Shown here in pieces: positions 16,441 through 24,834 of a DNA stretch of 53,751 nucleotides. The stretch spans positions 1 through 53,751 of the forward strand of contig CAYWAP010000009.1 of the NCBI GenBank assembly GCA_964456525.1, given 5' to 3'. This DNA is from Onthomonas sp964456525. GTDB taxonomy: Bacteria; Bacillota; Clostridia; Oscillospirales; Oscillospiraceae. The position numbers and the translations under genes were made by a program. The notes below the pieces were generated by a model. It was not told the DNA's origin, searched no databases, and saw only the letters and a list, made by a program, of their open reading frames with translations. The first letter of the stretch is position 1; each line of letters opens with the position of its first letter.

Positions 16441-17237
16441 GCAGGAAAAGATTGGATCTCGTGATCACGGAACTGGGATATGCGCCGTCCCGTCAGAAGG
16501 CCCAGGCAATCATCATGAGCGGACAGGTGTTCGTAAATGGGCAGCGCCTTGACAAGTGCGGCGCACCGGTGGCGGAGGACGCCAAAGTTGAGGTTCGGGG
16601 GAAGACGCTGCCATATGTCAGCCGGGGCGGTTTGAAATTGGAAAAGGCCATCCAAACCTGGCCCATCCGGTTGGACGGCGTGGTTTCCATGGACTGCGGC
16701 GCTTCTACCGGTGGATTCACCGACTGCATGCTGCAAAACGGCGCCAAAAAAGTTTACGCCGTCGATGTGGGATACGGCCAGCTGGCCTGGAAGCTCCGGG
16801 AAGACCCCCGGGTTGTCTGCATGGAGCGCACGAACGCCCGGTATCTCACAAAAGAGCAGGTTCCCGAACCCCTGGACTTCGTTTCGGTGGACGTCTCGTT
16901 TATCTCTCTGGGCCTGATTTTGCCGGCATTGCGGCCGCTGCTCGCCGGTGAGGCTCAGCTGGTCTGTCTGATTAAGCCCCAGTTTGAGGCGGGCCGGGAG
17001 AAGGTTGGCAAGAAAGGGGTCGTCCGAGACCCCAAGGTGCATTTGGAGGTTTTAAAACAATTTCAGAACCATGCACACGAAAACGATTTGACCATCCGGG
17101 GGATTACCTTTTCCCCCATCCGGGGACCGGAGGGAAATATCGAATACCTGGGGTGGCTCTCCGCGAAGGCGGGGGAGGATCAGATTCCGGATCTGGAGGA
17201 AATCGTCCGTGCATCCCATGAAGCGCTGGAGAAGTGA
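16437..17237 (+). CDS. tlyA: TlyA-family rRNA 2'-O-methyltransferase
   Basis: A 266-residue protein with an N-terminal S4 RNA-binding domain (residues 1-62, with SRQKAQAIIMSGQVFVNG) and an FtsJ-like SAM-dependent methyltransferase domain (SMDCGASTGGFTDC as the SAM loop, then DFVSVDVSFISL and LIKPQFEAGRE). TlyA enzymes 2'-O-methylate rRNA; the family was once called hemolysin A. It starts at GTG 16437 overlapping the dxs stop, and nadK begins three bases after its end. Target nucleotides in this organism cannot be stated. Confidence 0.92.
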   Translation: MSRKRLDLVITELGYAPSRQKAQAIIMSGQVFVNGQRLDKCGAPVAEDAKVEVRGKTLPYVSRGGLKLEKAIQTWPIRLDGVVSMDCGASTGGFTDCMLQNGAKKVYAVDVGYGQLAWKLREDPRVVCMERTNARYLTKEQVPEPLDFVSVDVSFISLGLILPALRPLLAGEAQLVCLIKPQFEAGREKVGKKGVVRDPKVHLEVLKQFQNHAHENDLTIRGITFSPIRGPEGNIEYLGWLSAKAGEDQIPDLEEIVRASHEALEK

Positions 17238-17240
17238 CAG

Positions 17241-18101
17241 ATGAAAGTGATTTTGAGTCCGAATCCCTATCGAGACAAAGGATTGCGCGCCGTCCGTGCG
17301 GCAGAGAAAATTTTAAAGGACAGCGGCGTGACGTGTGCGCTGTGCCTTCCGTTCCAGCCGGATGAGACGGTCAATCTCCCCAAGGATATGGTGCTGAAGG
17401 ACATTCACACGGAGAGCAAACACGCGGACATGCTCATCTGCTTCGGCGGGGACGGCACAATTCTGCATTCAGCCCGTCTGGCGCGGGTTCACGATATTCC
17501 CATTTTGGGCATCAACATGGGCAGCGTCGGGTTTATGGCGGAGTTAGAGGTCAGTGAGTTGAACCAGCTCACCCGTCTGGCGGAGGGGAAGTACACCTGT
17601 GAGCCGCGCATGCTGTTGGATGTGCGCGTGATTCGCGACGGCAGGAGCATTTTCCATGACACCAGCCTGAACGACGTCGCCATCACAAAGGGGGCGGTGG
17701 CCCGTGTCGTTGACATTTCCGTCTACGGTGACCGGGTGAACATCATGCAGTACTCCGGCGACGGCGTGATTGTGGCGACCCCCACCGGCTCCACTGCCTA
17801 TTCCATGTCCGCAGGGGGGCCGATTGTAGAGCCTACGGCGGAAAACATCATCATCACGCCGATCTGTGCCCATGATTTGCGGACGAAATCCATTGTCCTG
17901 GGAAAGCGTCGCCTGGTGGACATCAAGGTGGGGCATCTGGCCCGCAAGAGCGCCTATCTTTCCGTTGACGGCGGCCGGGCCTTCCGCCTTTCCGGCGGTG
18001 ATATTGTAGAAATTCGGGCATCGAACCAAAAAATTCGGTTGGTGCGCATGACGGGCCGCAGCTTTTATGAGATTCTGAACCAGAAGCTGGGCTGGGGCTG
18101 A
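17241..18101 (+). CDS. nadK: NAD kinase
   Basis: A 286-residue enzyme that phosphorylates NAD to NADP. The catalytic GGDGT motif is at residues 69-73, followed by ILGINMGSVGFMAE, the NE/D-containing segment LNDVAITKG and the substrate loop TPTGSTAYSMSAGGPIV. It is translated immediately after tlyA and ten bases before argR, in the common clostridial tlyA-nadK-argR-recN order. Confidence 0.95.
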   Translation: MKVILSPNPYRDKGLRAVRAAEKILKDSGVTCALCLPFQPDETVNLPKDMVLKDIHTESKHADMLICFGGDGTILHSARLARVHDIPILGINMGSVGFMAELEVSELNQLTRLAEGKYTCEPRMLLDVRVIRDGRSIFHDTSLNDVAITKGAVARVVDISVYGDRVNIMQYSGDGVIVATPTGSTAYSMSAGGPIVEPTAENIIITPICAHDLRTKSIVLGKRRLVDIKVGHLARKSAYLSVDGGRAFRLSGGDIVEIRASNQKIRLVRMTGRSFYEILNQKLGWG

Positions 18102-18111
18102 GGAGGGAATC

Positions 18112-18564
18112 ATGAAAGAGCAACGACAAAACGCGATCTTAAGTATTGTCCGCACGTCTGCCATAGAAACACAGGAACAGCTCCTCAACGAACTGAAAAA
18201 ACGCGGGTTCCGTTGCACGCAAGCCACCGTTTCCCGGGACATCCGGGAACTGCACCTGGTCAAGGAGCAAACCTCCTTTGGTACCTATCAGTACAGCCTG
18301 CCGGCCAGCCGGAGCTCCGGAAGCTCCACCGACCGCCTTCAGACCATCTTCCGCGAAGGCGTCGTCAGTTTCGATGTCGCGCAGAACCTGGTTGTCCTAA
18401 AAACGATTCCGGGGTTGGCAAACGCGGCGGCGGCGGCCATTGATGAGATGGCGCTCCCTGAAATCGTCGGCTCCATCGCCGGAGACGACACGGTGGTGCT
18501 CATTTTACGCACCGCGCAAAATGCAGAGGCCTTTTGCAGCGACCTGCGCGCCATGATCCGTTAG
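18112..18564 (+). CDS. argR: Arginine repressor
   Basis: A 150-residue hexameric arginine-sensing regulator (ArgR/AhrC). The N-terminal winged helix (residues 1-70) contains QATVSRDIRELHLVK. The C-terminal arginine-binding domain contains the GSIAGDDTVVLIL motif. A GAGGAGGGA Shine-Dalgarno precedes ATG 18112. It normally represses arginine synthesis and activates catabolism. No ARG box is obvious within this window, so its targets are outside it. A promoter for recN lies just after its stop. Confidence 0.94.
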   Translation: MKEQRQNAILSIVRTSAIETQEQLLNELKKRGFRCTQATVSRDIRELHLVKEQTSFGTYQYSLPASRSSGSSTDRLQTIFREGVVSFDVAQNLVVLKTIPGLANAAAAAIDEMALPEIVGSIAGDDTVVLILRTAQNAEAFCSDLRAMIR

Positions 18565-18602
18565 GATTGGGCAGCCATGGGGTTGAAAAGTGAATTTCCA
18601 TC

Positions 18603-18631
18603 TTGACAAATACATCGAACAGAGGTACTAT
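18603..18631 (+). promoter_or_regulatory. Sigma-A promoter of recN
   Basis: TTGACA (18603-18608) and TACTAT (18626-18631) with an exact 17-base spacer. The predicted start site is near 18638, about 48 bases before the recN start codon. Confidence 0.75.
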
Positions 18632-18659
18632 AGAACAAAGATTCTATCGTACCTTTGTT
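18618..18659 (+). promoter_or_regulatory. Long inverted repeat over the recN -10 box and start site (candidate operator)
   Basis: The left arm 18618-18635 and right arm 18642-18659 are 18 bases each, match at 16 of 18 positions and are separated by 6 bases. The core half-site reads AGGTAC-ATAGAA. The centre (18638.5) falls on the predicted transcription start, so RNA would contain only the right arm; this argues for a DNA operator and not an RNA hairpin. A partial SOS-box-like CGAAC-N4-GTACT also sits at 18616-18629 between -35 and -10. The binding protein is unknown. Confidence 0.55.
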
Positions 18660-18685
18660 TGGTTTTGTCTGGGAGGTTGTACACG

Positions 18686-20374
18686 ATGCTGTCTCTTCTT
18701 CATATCGAAAATATTGCCGTCATTGAGTCAGTGGACATCCCATTTGAAGCCGGCTTGAATGTGTTAACCGGCGAGACCGGCGCCGGTAAGTCCATTGTTG
18801 TGGACGCCATTGGGGCTGTTTTGGGGAAGCGCACTTCGCGGGATCTGATCCGCACCGGCGCCAAATCTGCCCTTGTGTGCGCCCAGTTTGTGGATGTGCC
18901 CGATTTGGCGTGGTTTCATGAAAACGGACTGGGGCCGGATGAAGAGGGAAATGTTCTGCTTCAGCGGGAAATCCGTGCCGATGGCAAAAATATTTGCCGC
19001 ATCAACGGCCGCCCGCTGACCCTGACGCAGCTGCGGGAGCTGGGCTGCCAGCTGCTGAACATCCATGGCCAGCACGACGGACAGCAGCTGCTGGATCCGC
19101 TGTGCCATCTGTCCTATCTGGATAATTTTGGTGAGACGGGGGAACTTTTGGCCGATTATCAGGCTGCATATCGGGAAGTGGCGTCGCTGCGCCACCAGAT
19201 CATTTCCCTGAAAATGAACGACGCCGAAAAGGCCCGCCGCATCGATTCGCTGACCTTTCAAATCAACGAGCTGGAGAGAGCCAATCTGAAACCTGGGGAA
19301 GACAGGGAGCTGGCGGCCCGCCGGGAGATCCTGCGCAACGCCAGCAAGCTCACCGACGCCCTGGACACGGCCTTTCATGCGTTATTTGGCACGGAGGAGA
19401 CCAGCGGCGCGGTCAACTTGACGGAGTCCGCAGAGGCCGCGCTCCGGATGGGGGGCCGGTATAGCGCCGGATTGGGTGATATTGCCGAGACGCTCTCCGA
19501 TCTGCGCTATCAGCTGCTGGATGTGTCAGAGCGCGTTCGGGATGAGAGGAACCGGTTGGACGTCTCTCCCTCTGAGTTGGACGAACTGGAGAGCCGCCTG
19601 GACGTGATCTACCGCTTGCGCAAAAAGTATGGCGACACGGTGGAAGAGATGCTGGAATATCTGGATCGGTGCAAAAAGGAGCTGGACCGCATCCAGTATG
19701 CCAGCGATCGCATCGAATTTTTGATGAGAAAGCTGAAGGAGGCGCTGCGTCAAGCCGCCGCGAAGGCAAAAAAGCTCTCAGAGGTTCGCCAGGAGCGGGC
19801 GGCCGCCCTGGAACGGCAGATTCAGCAGGAGCTGTTTGAGCTGGATATGCCAAAGGTGCGCTTTCAGGTGCAGTTTGGCACCAAAAGCTGTGAGTTTAAA
19901 ATGGATGAAACCGGCATGGACGAGGTGCAGTTCCTGATGTCTGCCAACGTGGGGGAGGATTTGAAGCCGATTCATAAGGTCGCCTCCGGCGGCGAGCTGG
20001 CTCGCATTATGCTGGCCCTGAAGAATGTTCTCTCGGAAAACGAGGAGATTGAAACCCTGGTCTTTGACGAGGTGGACACCGGCGTCTCGGGCCGGGCAGC
20101 GTCCAAGGTGGCCCGGAAGATGGCCAACATTGCCCGCCATAAGCAAGTTCTCACGGTCACCCACCTGCCCCAGATCGCGGCCATGGCAGATGTACACTTC
20201 TCCGTAGAGAAGGAGGAGCGGGCCGGCAGAACCTTCACCGCCGTAGAGCGCCTCTCCCGTGAGCGCCGCAAGGCGGAGATCGCCCGGCTGACCGGGGGCA
20301 GCGTCGTCACCCACGCGGTGCTGGAAAGCGCGGATGAGCTGCTCAGTGAGTCGGAGCGCTTCAAGATCGCCTGA
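18686..20374 (+). CDS. recN: DNA repair protein RecN
   Basis: A 562-residue SMC-like ATPase that recognises double-strand breaks early in recombinational repair. The N-terminal head has LHIENIAVIESVD and Walker A TGETGAGKSIV. A long coiled-coil region follows (about residues 160-400). The C-terminal head has the signature HKVASGGELARIMLA and Walker B VFDEVDTGVSGRAA. ATG 18686 is nine bases after GGGAGG; a frame extending to 18590 would begin upstream of the promoter. It ends the argR-side cluster. The usual clostridial followers spoIVB and spo0A are not here. Confidence 0.95.
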   Translation: MLSLLHIENIAVIESVDIPFEAGLNVLTGETGAGKSIVVDAIGAVLGKRTSRDLIRTGAKSALVCAQFVDVPDLAWFHENGLGPDEEGNVLLQREIRADGKNICRINGRPLTLTQLRELGCQLLNIHGQHDGQQLLDPLCHLSYLDNFGETGELLADYQAAYREVASLRHQIISLKMNDAEKARRIDSLTFQINELERANLKPGEDRELAARREILRNASKLTDALDTAFHALFGTEETSGAVNLTESAEAALRMGGRYSAGLGDIAETLSDLRYQLLDVSERVRDERNRLDVSPSELDELESRLDVIYRLRKKYGDTVEEMLEYLDRCKKELDRIQYASDRIEFLMRKLKEALRQAAAKAKKLSEVRQERAAALERQIQQELFELDMPKVRFQVQFGTKSCEFKMDETGMDEVQFLMSANVGEDLKPIHKVASGGELARIMLALKNVLSENEEIETLVFDEVDTGVSGRAASKVARKMANIARHKQVLTVTHLPQIAAMADVHFSVEKEERAGRTFTAVERLSRERRKAEIARLTGGSVVTHAVLESADELLSESERFKIA

Positions 20375-20427
20375 GAGCGCTCCAAATGGGCAGAAATCGG
20401 CCTGGGGAGCGGGCAAAATTTTCGTCC

Positions 20428-20456
20428 TTGACAAATGGTAATAAAGTGTATATCAT
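20428..20456 (+). promoter_or_regulatory. Sigma-A promoter of the tyrS T-box unit
   Basis: TTGACA (20428-20433) and TATCAT (20451-20456), 17-base spacer. The transcript would begin near 20463, just at the 5' edge of the T-box leader. Confidence 0.75.
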
Positions 20457-20463
20457 AACCGTT

Positions 20464-20731
20464 AGATAAGCGTTGAGAAGGAAGAGTAGCGAAAGGGCTC
20501 TTGCCCAGAGAGCTTCCGGTCGGTGCAAGGAAGTCAAGTCCCCTCGTGAATACCCCTTTGAGCTGCTGCCCGAACGGACGCTGTCCCAGTAGATGCAGCC
20601 GGGTTGTGCCCGTTATAGCGCCGGAGTCGTTTGACTCCCTGAGGTTTGCCCCGTGAGGGGCTGACGCATCAGAGGTGGTACCGTGCAAGATTTGTGCCCT
20701 CTGTCCCCAGGCTGGACAGGGGGCTTTCCTT
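20464..20731 (+). promoter_or_regulatory. T-box riboswitch, tyrosine-specific
   Basis: The leader has the ordered T-box landmarks. These are an AGTA motif in GAGTAGCG near 20485, a stem I apical GGTCGGTGCAAGG near 20519, a specifier segment GTGAATACC with the Tyr codon TAC at 20551-20553, and the antiterminator core AGGTGGTACCGTGC at 20673-20686. A competing terminator hairpin follows. Uncharged tRNA-Tyr would pair with the specifier and, through its 3' end, with the TGGT bulge to allow read-through into tyrS. The downstream gene confirms the amino-acid assignment. Confidence 0.92.
20696..20731 (+). terminator. T-box terminator hairpin
   Basis: GCCCTCTGTCC (20696-20706) pairs with GGACAGGGGGC (20714-20724) with one wobble, followed by a T-rich but interrupted tail. 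It is mutually exclusive with the antiterminator. Confidence 0.8.
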
Positions 20732-20796
20732 ATGCAGGAGTGATCGCAAACCGAGTTTCCAGCCGATAGAATATGGAAAAAGGAGTCGATTATCCC

Positions 20797-22023
20797 ATGA
20801 AAATTTACGAAGAGCTCCAGGCCCGGGGCCTGATCGCGCAGGTCACGGACGAGGAAAAGGTGCGCGACATGCTGAACAACGGCAAGGCCACCTTTTACAT
20901 TGGCTTTGACCCCACCGCGGATTCGCTGCATGTGGGCCACTTTATGGCGCTGTGCCTGATGCGCCGTCTGCAAAGGGCCGGCAACCGGCCCATTGCCCTG
21001 ATCGGCGGCGGCACCGCAATGGTCGGTGATCCCTCCGGCAAGTCCGACATGCGGCAGATGATGGACAAGGAGACCATTGAACACAACATCAAGTGCTTCC
21101 AAAAGCAGATGAGCCGCTTTATTGACTTCGATGATGGCAAGGCGATTCTGGCCAATAACGCGGACTGGCTGCTGGATTTGAACTATGTTGATGTCCTGCG
21201 GGAGGTCGGCGCGTGCTTTTCTGTCAACAACATGTTGCGGGCAGAGTGCTATAAGCAGCGCATGGAACGGGGCCTTTCCTTCCTGGAGTTTAACTACATG
21301 ATCATGCAGTCCTACGATTTTTATACCCTGTACCAGAAATACGGCTGCAACTTCCAGTTCGGCGGCGACGACCAGTGGTCCAACATGCTGGGCGGCCGTG
21401 AGCTGATCCGCCGTAAACTGGGCAAGTACGACGCAGAGGCTATGACCATCACCCTGCTGCTGAACAGCGAGGGCAAAAAGATGGGCAAAACGGTGTCCGG
21501 CGCCGTGTGGCTGGATCCGGAAAAGACCTCTCCCTACGATTTCTACCAGTATTGGAGAAACGTGGAAGATGACGATGTCATTAAGTGCCTGAAGATGCTG
21601 ACGGACGTCTCCCTGGAGGAGATTGGGGAGATGGAGAGCTGGCTGCACGACAGCCGGGTCAACAAAGCCAAAGAAATCCTGGCCTATGAGTTGACCAAGA
21701 TGGTTCACGGCGAGGAAGAGGCCAATAGAGCGCAGCAGACCGCAAGAAGTCTGTTTGGCGGCGGGGCGCCGGACGCGGAAAACATGCCCTCCAAAGCGCT
21801 GTCGGAAGGGGATCTGACCGATGGCAAGGTTTCCATCGTCAAGCTGCTGACCTTAACCGGTCTGGAGCCTTCGGGCGGCAGCGCCAAGCGCACCATTAAA
21901 GGTGGCGGCGTCAGCGTCAACGGCAACAAAGTCACCGACATCACCGAAACCTTTGCCATCCCGGAAGAGGGGCTGGTTCTGAAAAAGGGCAAAAAGGTCT
22001 ATCTTCGGGTGACGTTGGAGTGA
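20797..22023 (+). CDS. tyrS: Tyrosyl-tRNA synthetase
   Basis: A 408-residue class I aminoacyl-tRNA synthetase charging tRNA-Tyr. The HIGH-type motif is HVGH (residues 45-48), the KMSKS-type motif is KKMGKT, and an S4 RNA-binding domain closes the protein (about residues 342-408, with IKGGGVSVNG). ATG 20797 follows AAAGGAG. An in-frame ATG at 20773 lacks a Shine-Dalgarno and would add an eight-residue leader not usual for the family. Expression is controlled by the upstream T-box. The 63-base spacer to the response regulator contains short GC-rich hairpins (for instance GCGGCA-AGC-TGCCGC at 22030) without a T tract, so read-through is possible. Confidence 0.96.
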   Translation: MKIYEELQARGLIAQVTDEEKVRDMLNNGKATFYIGFDPTADSLHVGHFMALCLMRRLQRAGNRPIALIGGGTAMVGDPSGKSDMRQMMDKETIEHNIKCFQKQMSRFIDFDDGKAILANNADWLLDLNYVDVLREVGACFSVNNMLRAECYKQRMERGLSFLEFNYMIMQSYDFYTLYQKYGCNFQFGGDDQWSNMLGGRELIRRKLGKYDAEAMTITLLLNSEGKKMGKTVSGAVWLDPEKTSPYDFYQYWRNVEDDDVIKCLKMLTDVSLEEIGEMESWLHDSRVNKAKEILAYELTKMVHGEEEANRAQQTARSLFGGGAPDAENMPSKALSEGDLTDGKVSIVKLLTLTGLEPSGGSAKRTIKGGGVSVNGNKVTDITETFAIPEEGLVLKKGKKVYLRVTLE

Positions 22024-22101
22024 TTGGAGCGGCAAGCTGCCGCGAAGGGAAGGGCACTCCGGTTCCCTTAGCCATCATCGTATACCATGGAGGAAATCCA
22101 G

Positions 22102-22803
22102 ATGAATCCGAAAATCTATGTTGTGGAGGATGACGAGAGTATCCGGCACCTGATTGAGTTTGCGCTTCGCAGCCAGAGTTATGATGCCATTGGCTTTTCC
22201 AATGCCTGGTCGGCCCTCTCATCCATGGAGCAGACTGTGCCGGATGTGGTCATTATGGACATCATGATGGACGGCATAGACGGGGTGGAGGCGGTGCGCC
22301 GGATGCGGGAAAACAAAAAACTCGCCGCCGTCCCAGTCATTCTGTTGACGGCCAAGGATCTGGAGATCGACAAAATCACCGGTCTGGACGCCGGAGCCGA
22401 TGACTATATGACCAAGCCCTTTTCCGTGCTGGAGCTGTGCGCCCGGGTTCGGGTGCAGCTGCGCCGCCGCAGTGGGAACGCGAAACAGGAGCAGACCTGT
22501 CTGGCTTCCGGCGGACTGATGCTGGATACGGAAAAGCGGGAGGTCAAAGTGGACGGGCGGCCGGTGACGCTGACCTATAAAGAATTTGAGCTCTTAAAGA
22601 TTTTGATGCAGCAGGCCGGGAAGAGCGTGCCCCGGCAGGTTCTGTTGGAAAAGGTGTGGGGGGCCGACTTCAGCGGCGAAAGCCGTACACTGGATATGCA
22701 TATCGGAACCCTGCGGCAGAAGATCGGCGACGCGCCGGAACTCAGCCGCTACATAAAGACCGTCCGCGGCGTGGGCTATCGGTTTGTTGGAGGCGAGGTA
22801 TGA
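22102..22803 (+). CDS. OmpR/PhoB-family response regulator
   Basis: A 233-residue two-component regulator. The receiver domain (residues 1-120) has the acidic pocket EDD at 9-11, the phosphorylated Asp53 in VVIMDIMMDG, and Lys in TKPFSVLEL. The C-terminal winged-helix DNA-binding domain has TYKEFELLKILM and RTLDMHIGTLRQKIG. ATG 22102 is eight bases after GGAGG; an ATG at 22087 overlaps that site. Its stop overlaps the start of the kinase gene (ATGA). The pair resembles PhoP/PhoR, but no phosphate-transport genes are nearby, so the signal is unknown. Confidence 0.93.
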   Translation: MNPKIYVVEDDESIRHLIEFALRSQSYDAIGFSNAWSALSSMEQTVPDVVIMDIMMDGIDGVEAVRRMRENKKLAAVPVILLTAKDLEIDKITGLDAGADDYMTKPFSVLELCARVRVQLRRRSGNAKQEQTCLASGGLMLDTEKREVKVDGRPVTLTYKEFELLKILMQQAGKSVPRQVLLEKVWGADFSGESRTLDMHIGTLRQKIGDAPELSRYIKTVRGVGYRFVGGEV

Positions 22804-24515
22804 AAAAAGCGCTGTTGCGCAGATTTATGGCCGTGCTGGTGGTTGCCCTGCTGGTGGGCAGCCTGCTCAGCGCGGTCATTTTTGACTACATCCTGACGGA
22901 GATGAAGGAAACGGAACTGACCGGTATGGCGGCGATCTTTGCGGAGCTGTATGACCCGGATGCCGACGGCGATACGTTGACCGATATGATCTCCCAGCTG
23001 CAGGGCGATACGCGAATCACCCTCATTGCCGCGGACGGCACCGTCCTGGGGGACTCCGAAGCGGATTACACGGCGATGGACAATCATCTGGACCGCGACG
23101 AGATTCAGCTGGCTGCCCAGGACGGCAGCGCCGTCCTCATCCGAACCAGCTCCACCATCGGGAAGAAGCTGATATACGCCGTTGTGCAGGCCGACAGCGG
23201 CATCTATGTCCGAATCAGTCAGGAGTACAATGGCGTTTTGAGGGACATGGTGGCCCTGCTGCCCGGATTGCTGCTGGCGGGGATCATTGCCATGCTGGTT
23301 TCGGGGGGCTTTTCGGCCCATATGGCCCGGACGGTCAGCGAGCCGATTCGCGCCATGTCCGAGGGACTGTACCGGGTGAAACATGGCGATACCCGTTTGG
23401 ACGCGGAGGGCTATCCCTATGATGAGCTGAAAAGCATGGCGCAAAACATCAACGATCTGGCGGAAGATGTCAGCACCCAGATTGGCCGGCTCCAGGAGGA
23501 AAAAGCCAGGACTGATTTCCTGCTGGACAACATTGATGAGGGGTTTGTCCTGCTGGATCAACGGGGCTGTGTCCGCCTGATTAATAACAGCGCCTGTGCC
23601 GTGTTGGGGCTGCATAAGGGCGAAAGCGGCCAGCCCTTTGAGCAGGCCCGGGAGCCGGACCTGCTCGCCGCCATGAAAAAAGCCTATGAGAGCGGGGAAG
23701 ACCAGAAGATGTATCTGCACAGCGGCGGGAAAATCCTGCGCGCCCGGTTTACCCATGTGGATAAACAGCCGGGGATTGAAGGCAACATGATTCTCACCCT
23801 GACGGACGTCACGGCGGCGCGGCGCTCCATGCAGATGCGGCAGGAATTTTTCTCCAACGCCAGCCACGAATTGAAAACGCCTATTACCGCCATCAAGGGG
23901 AGCGCGGAACTGCTCTGTTCCGATCTGCCCCTGCAGGAGTCCCAGCGGCAGGAGCTGCTGACCAGAATTGGCCAGGAAAGCGAGCGGATGAACACCCTGA
24001 TTCAGGATATTATCATGCTCTCCCGCATTGAAAGCGGCGGTTTGAACAATGATATTGAAGTACATGATCTGGAAAATATCGTATTGGAATGTGTGGGGGA
24101 GGCGCGCCCTCTGGCGGTAAAGAACCGCCTGACCATCACGACGCACACAGAGAAAATCGATTTTAAGGGCAGCCGCAAGAACCATTATGAACTCTTCAGC
24201 AATCTGATTATGAATGCTGTCAAGTACAACGTCCCCGATGGGAAGGTGGAGCTGTATCTGGAACGGGCCGATGGCGGCGTATCCTTCCGCATTCGCAATG
24301 ACGGGGATCCAATCCCCCTGGAACAGCAGGAACGTGTCTTTGAGCGCTTTTACCGTGTTGATCACGGGCGGAGCAGGGCGGTCGGCGGCACGGGGCTGGG
24401 GCTGTCCATTGTCAAACATATTGTAGATGCCGCGGGCGGAACGATCCGCCTGACCAGCAACGCGCAGGAGGGCACCTGGGTGTCAGTTTTTCTTCCCGAA
24501 ATGCGGGAAACATGA
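22800..24515 (+). CDS. PhoR-like sensor histidine kinase
   Basis: A 571-residue membrane kinase, the cognate partner of the response regulator it overlaps. Domains in order: transmembrane helix (about 10-32), extracytoplasmic sensor region (33-145), second helix (about 148-168), HAMP (about 170-225), PAS (about 235-335), HisKA with H-box SNASHELKTPITAIKG (His356), and HATPase with N-box LIMNAVKYN and G-box GGTGLGLSIV. The HAMP-PAS-HisKA layout is that of PhoR/ResE/VicK kinases. ATG 22800 gives the ATGA overlap typical of such pairs; a much longer in-frame reading inside the regulator gene is rejected. A strong terminator follows. Confidence 0.93.
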   Translation: MKKALLRRFMAVLVVALLVGSLLSAVIFDYILTEMKETELTGMAAIFAELYDPDADGDTLTDMISQLQGDTRITLIAADGTVLGDSEADYTAMDNHLDRDEIQLAAQDGSAVLIRTSSTIGKKLIYAVVQADSGIYVRISQEYNGVLRDMVALLPGLLLAGIIAMLVSGGFSAHMARTVSEPIRAMSEGLYRVKHGDTRLDAEGYPYDELKSMAQNINDLAEDVSTQIGRLQEEKARTDFLLDNIDEGFVLLDQRGCVRLINNSACAVLGLHKGESGQPFEQAREPDLLAAMKKAYESGEDQKMYLHSGGKILRARFTHVDKQPGIEGNMILTLTDVTAARRSMQMRQEFFSNASHELKTPITAIKGSAELLCSDLPLQESQRQELLTRIGQESERMNTLIQDIIMLSRIESGGLNNDIEVHDLENIVLECVGEARPLAVKNRLTITTHTEKIDFKGSRKNHYELFSNLIMNAVKYNVPDGKVELYLERADGGVSFRIRNDGDPIPLEQQERVFERFYRVDHGRSRAVGGTGLGLSIVKHIVDAAGGTIRLTSNAQEGTWVSVFLPEMRET

Positions 24516-24519
24516 GCAT

Positions 24520-24569
24520 GCAAGCGTCTGTTTTCACATCCCCTGTGAGAGCGGGCGCTTGCTCTTTTT
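24520..24569 (+). terminator. Terminator after the two-component operon
   Basis: GCAAGCG (24520-24526) pairs with CGCTTGC (24556-24562), extended by imperfect inner pairing, followed by TCTTTTT. The remaining 180 bases up to the atp promoter are AT-rich and hold nothing else I can identify. Confidence 0.82.
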
Positions 24570-24726
24570 ATACGCAAAATGAGGGCGTAAAAAGGGGGAT
24601 ACAGGGAGGTTTTTTGGAATAAACGCGCATATCTGTCTTGTTCTGAGAGTGATTTTTGAACAAATTGCAGTAGAAATAATGTGCAAATTTCTTCGGTTTC
24701 CAGTAGAATCTTTGGATAAAATGCAA

Positions 24727-24755
24727 TGGAAATTTGGAGATGGGAGTGCTACAAT
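24727..24755 (+). promoter_or_regulatory. Extended -10 promoter of the atp operon
   Basis: TGCTACAAT (24747-24755) is an extended -10 element; a modest -35 TGGAAA (24727-24732) lies 17 bases upstream. The leader to atpB is about 73 bases. No atpI gene is present before atpB. Confidence 0.6.
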
Positions 24756-24834
24756 AGGGGCAACTTTTGGGAGGCGTTTTAATTGGGTGGAAACATCCGT
24801 GTTCTAAACGGCTGCCCAGAATGGAGGTGAAAAC

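Noticed and set aside
20375..20427. Terminator between recN and the tyrS promoter
   Set aside because: CGCTCC and GGAGCG can pair, but the loop is long and no T tract follows.
24516..24834. atpI gene before atpB
   Set aside because: The gap contains only a terminator and a promoter; no membrane-protein frame is present.
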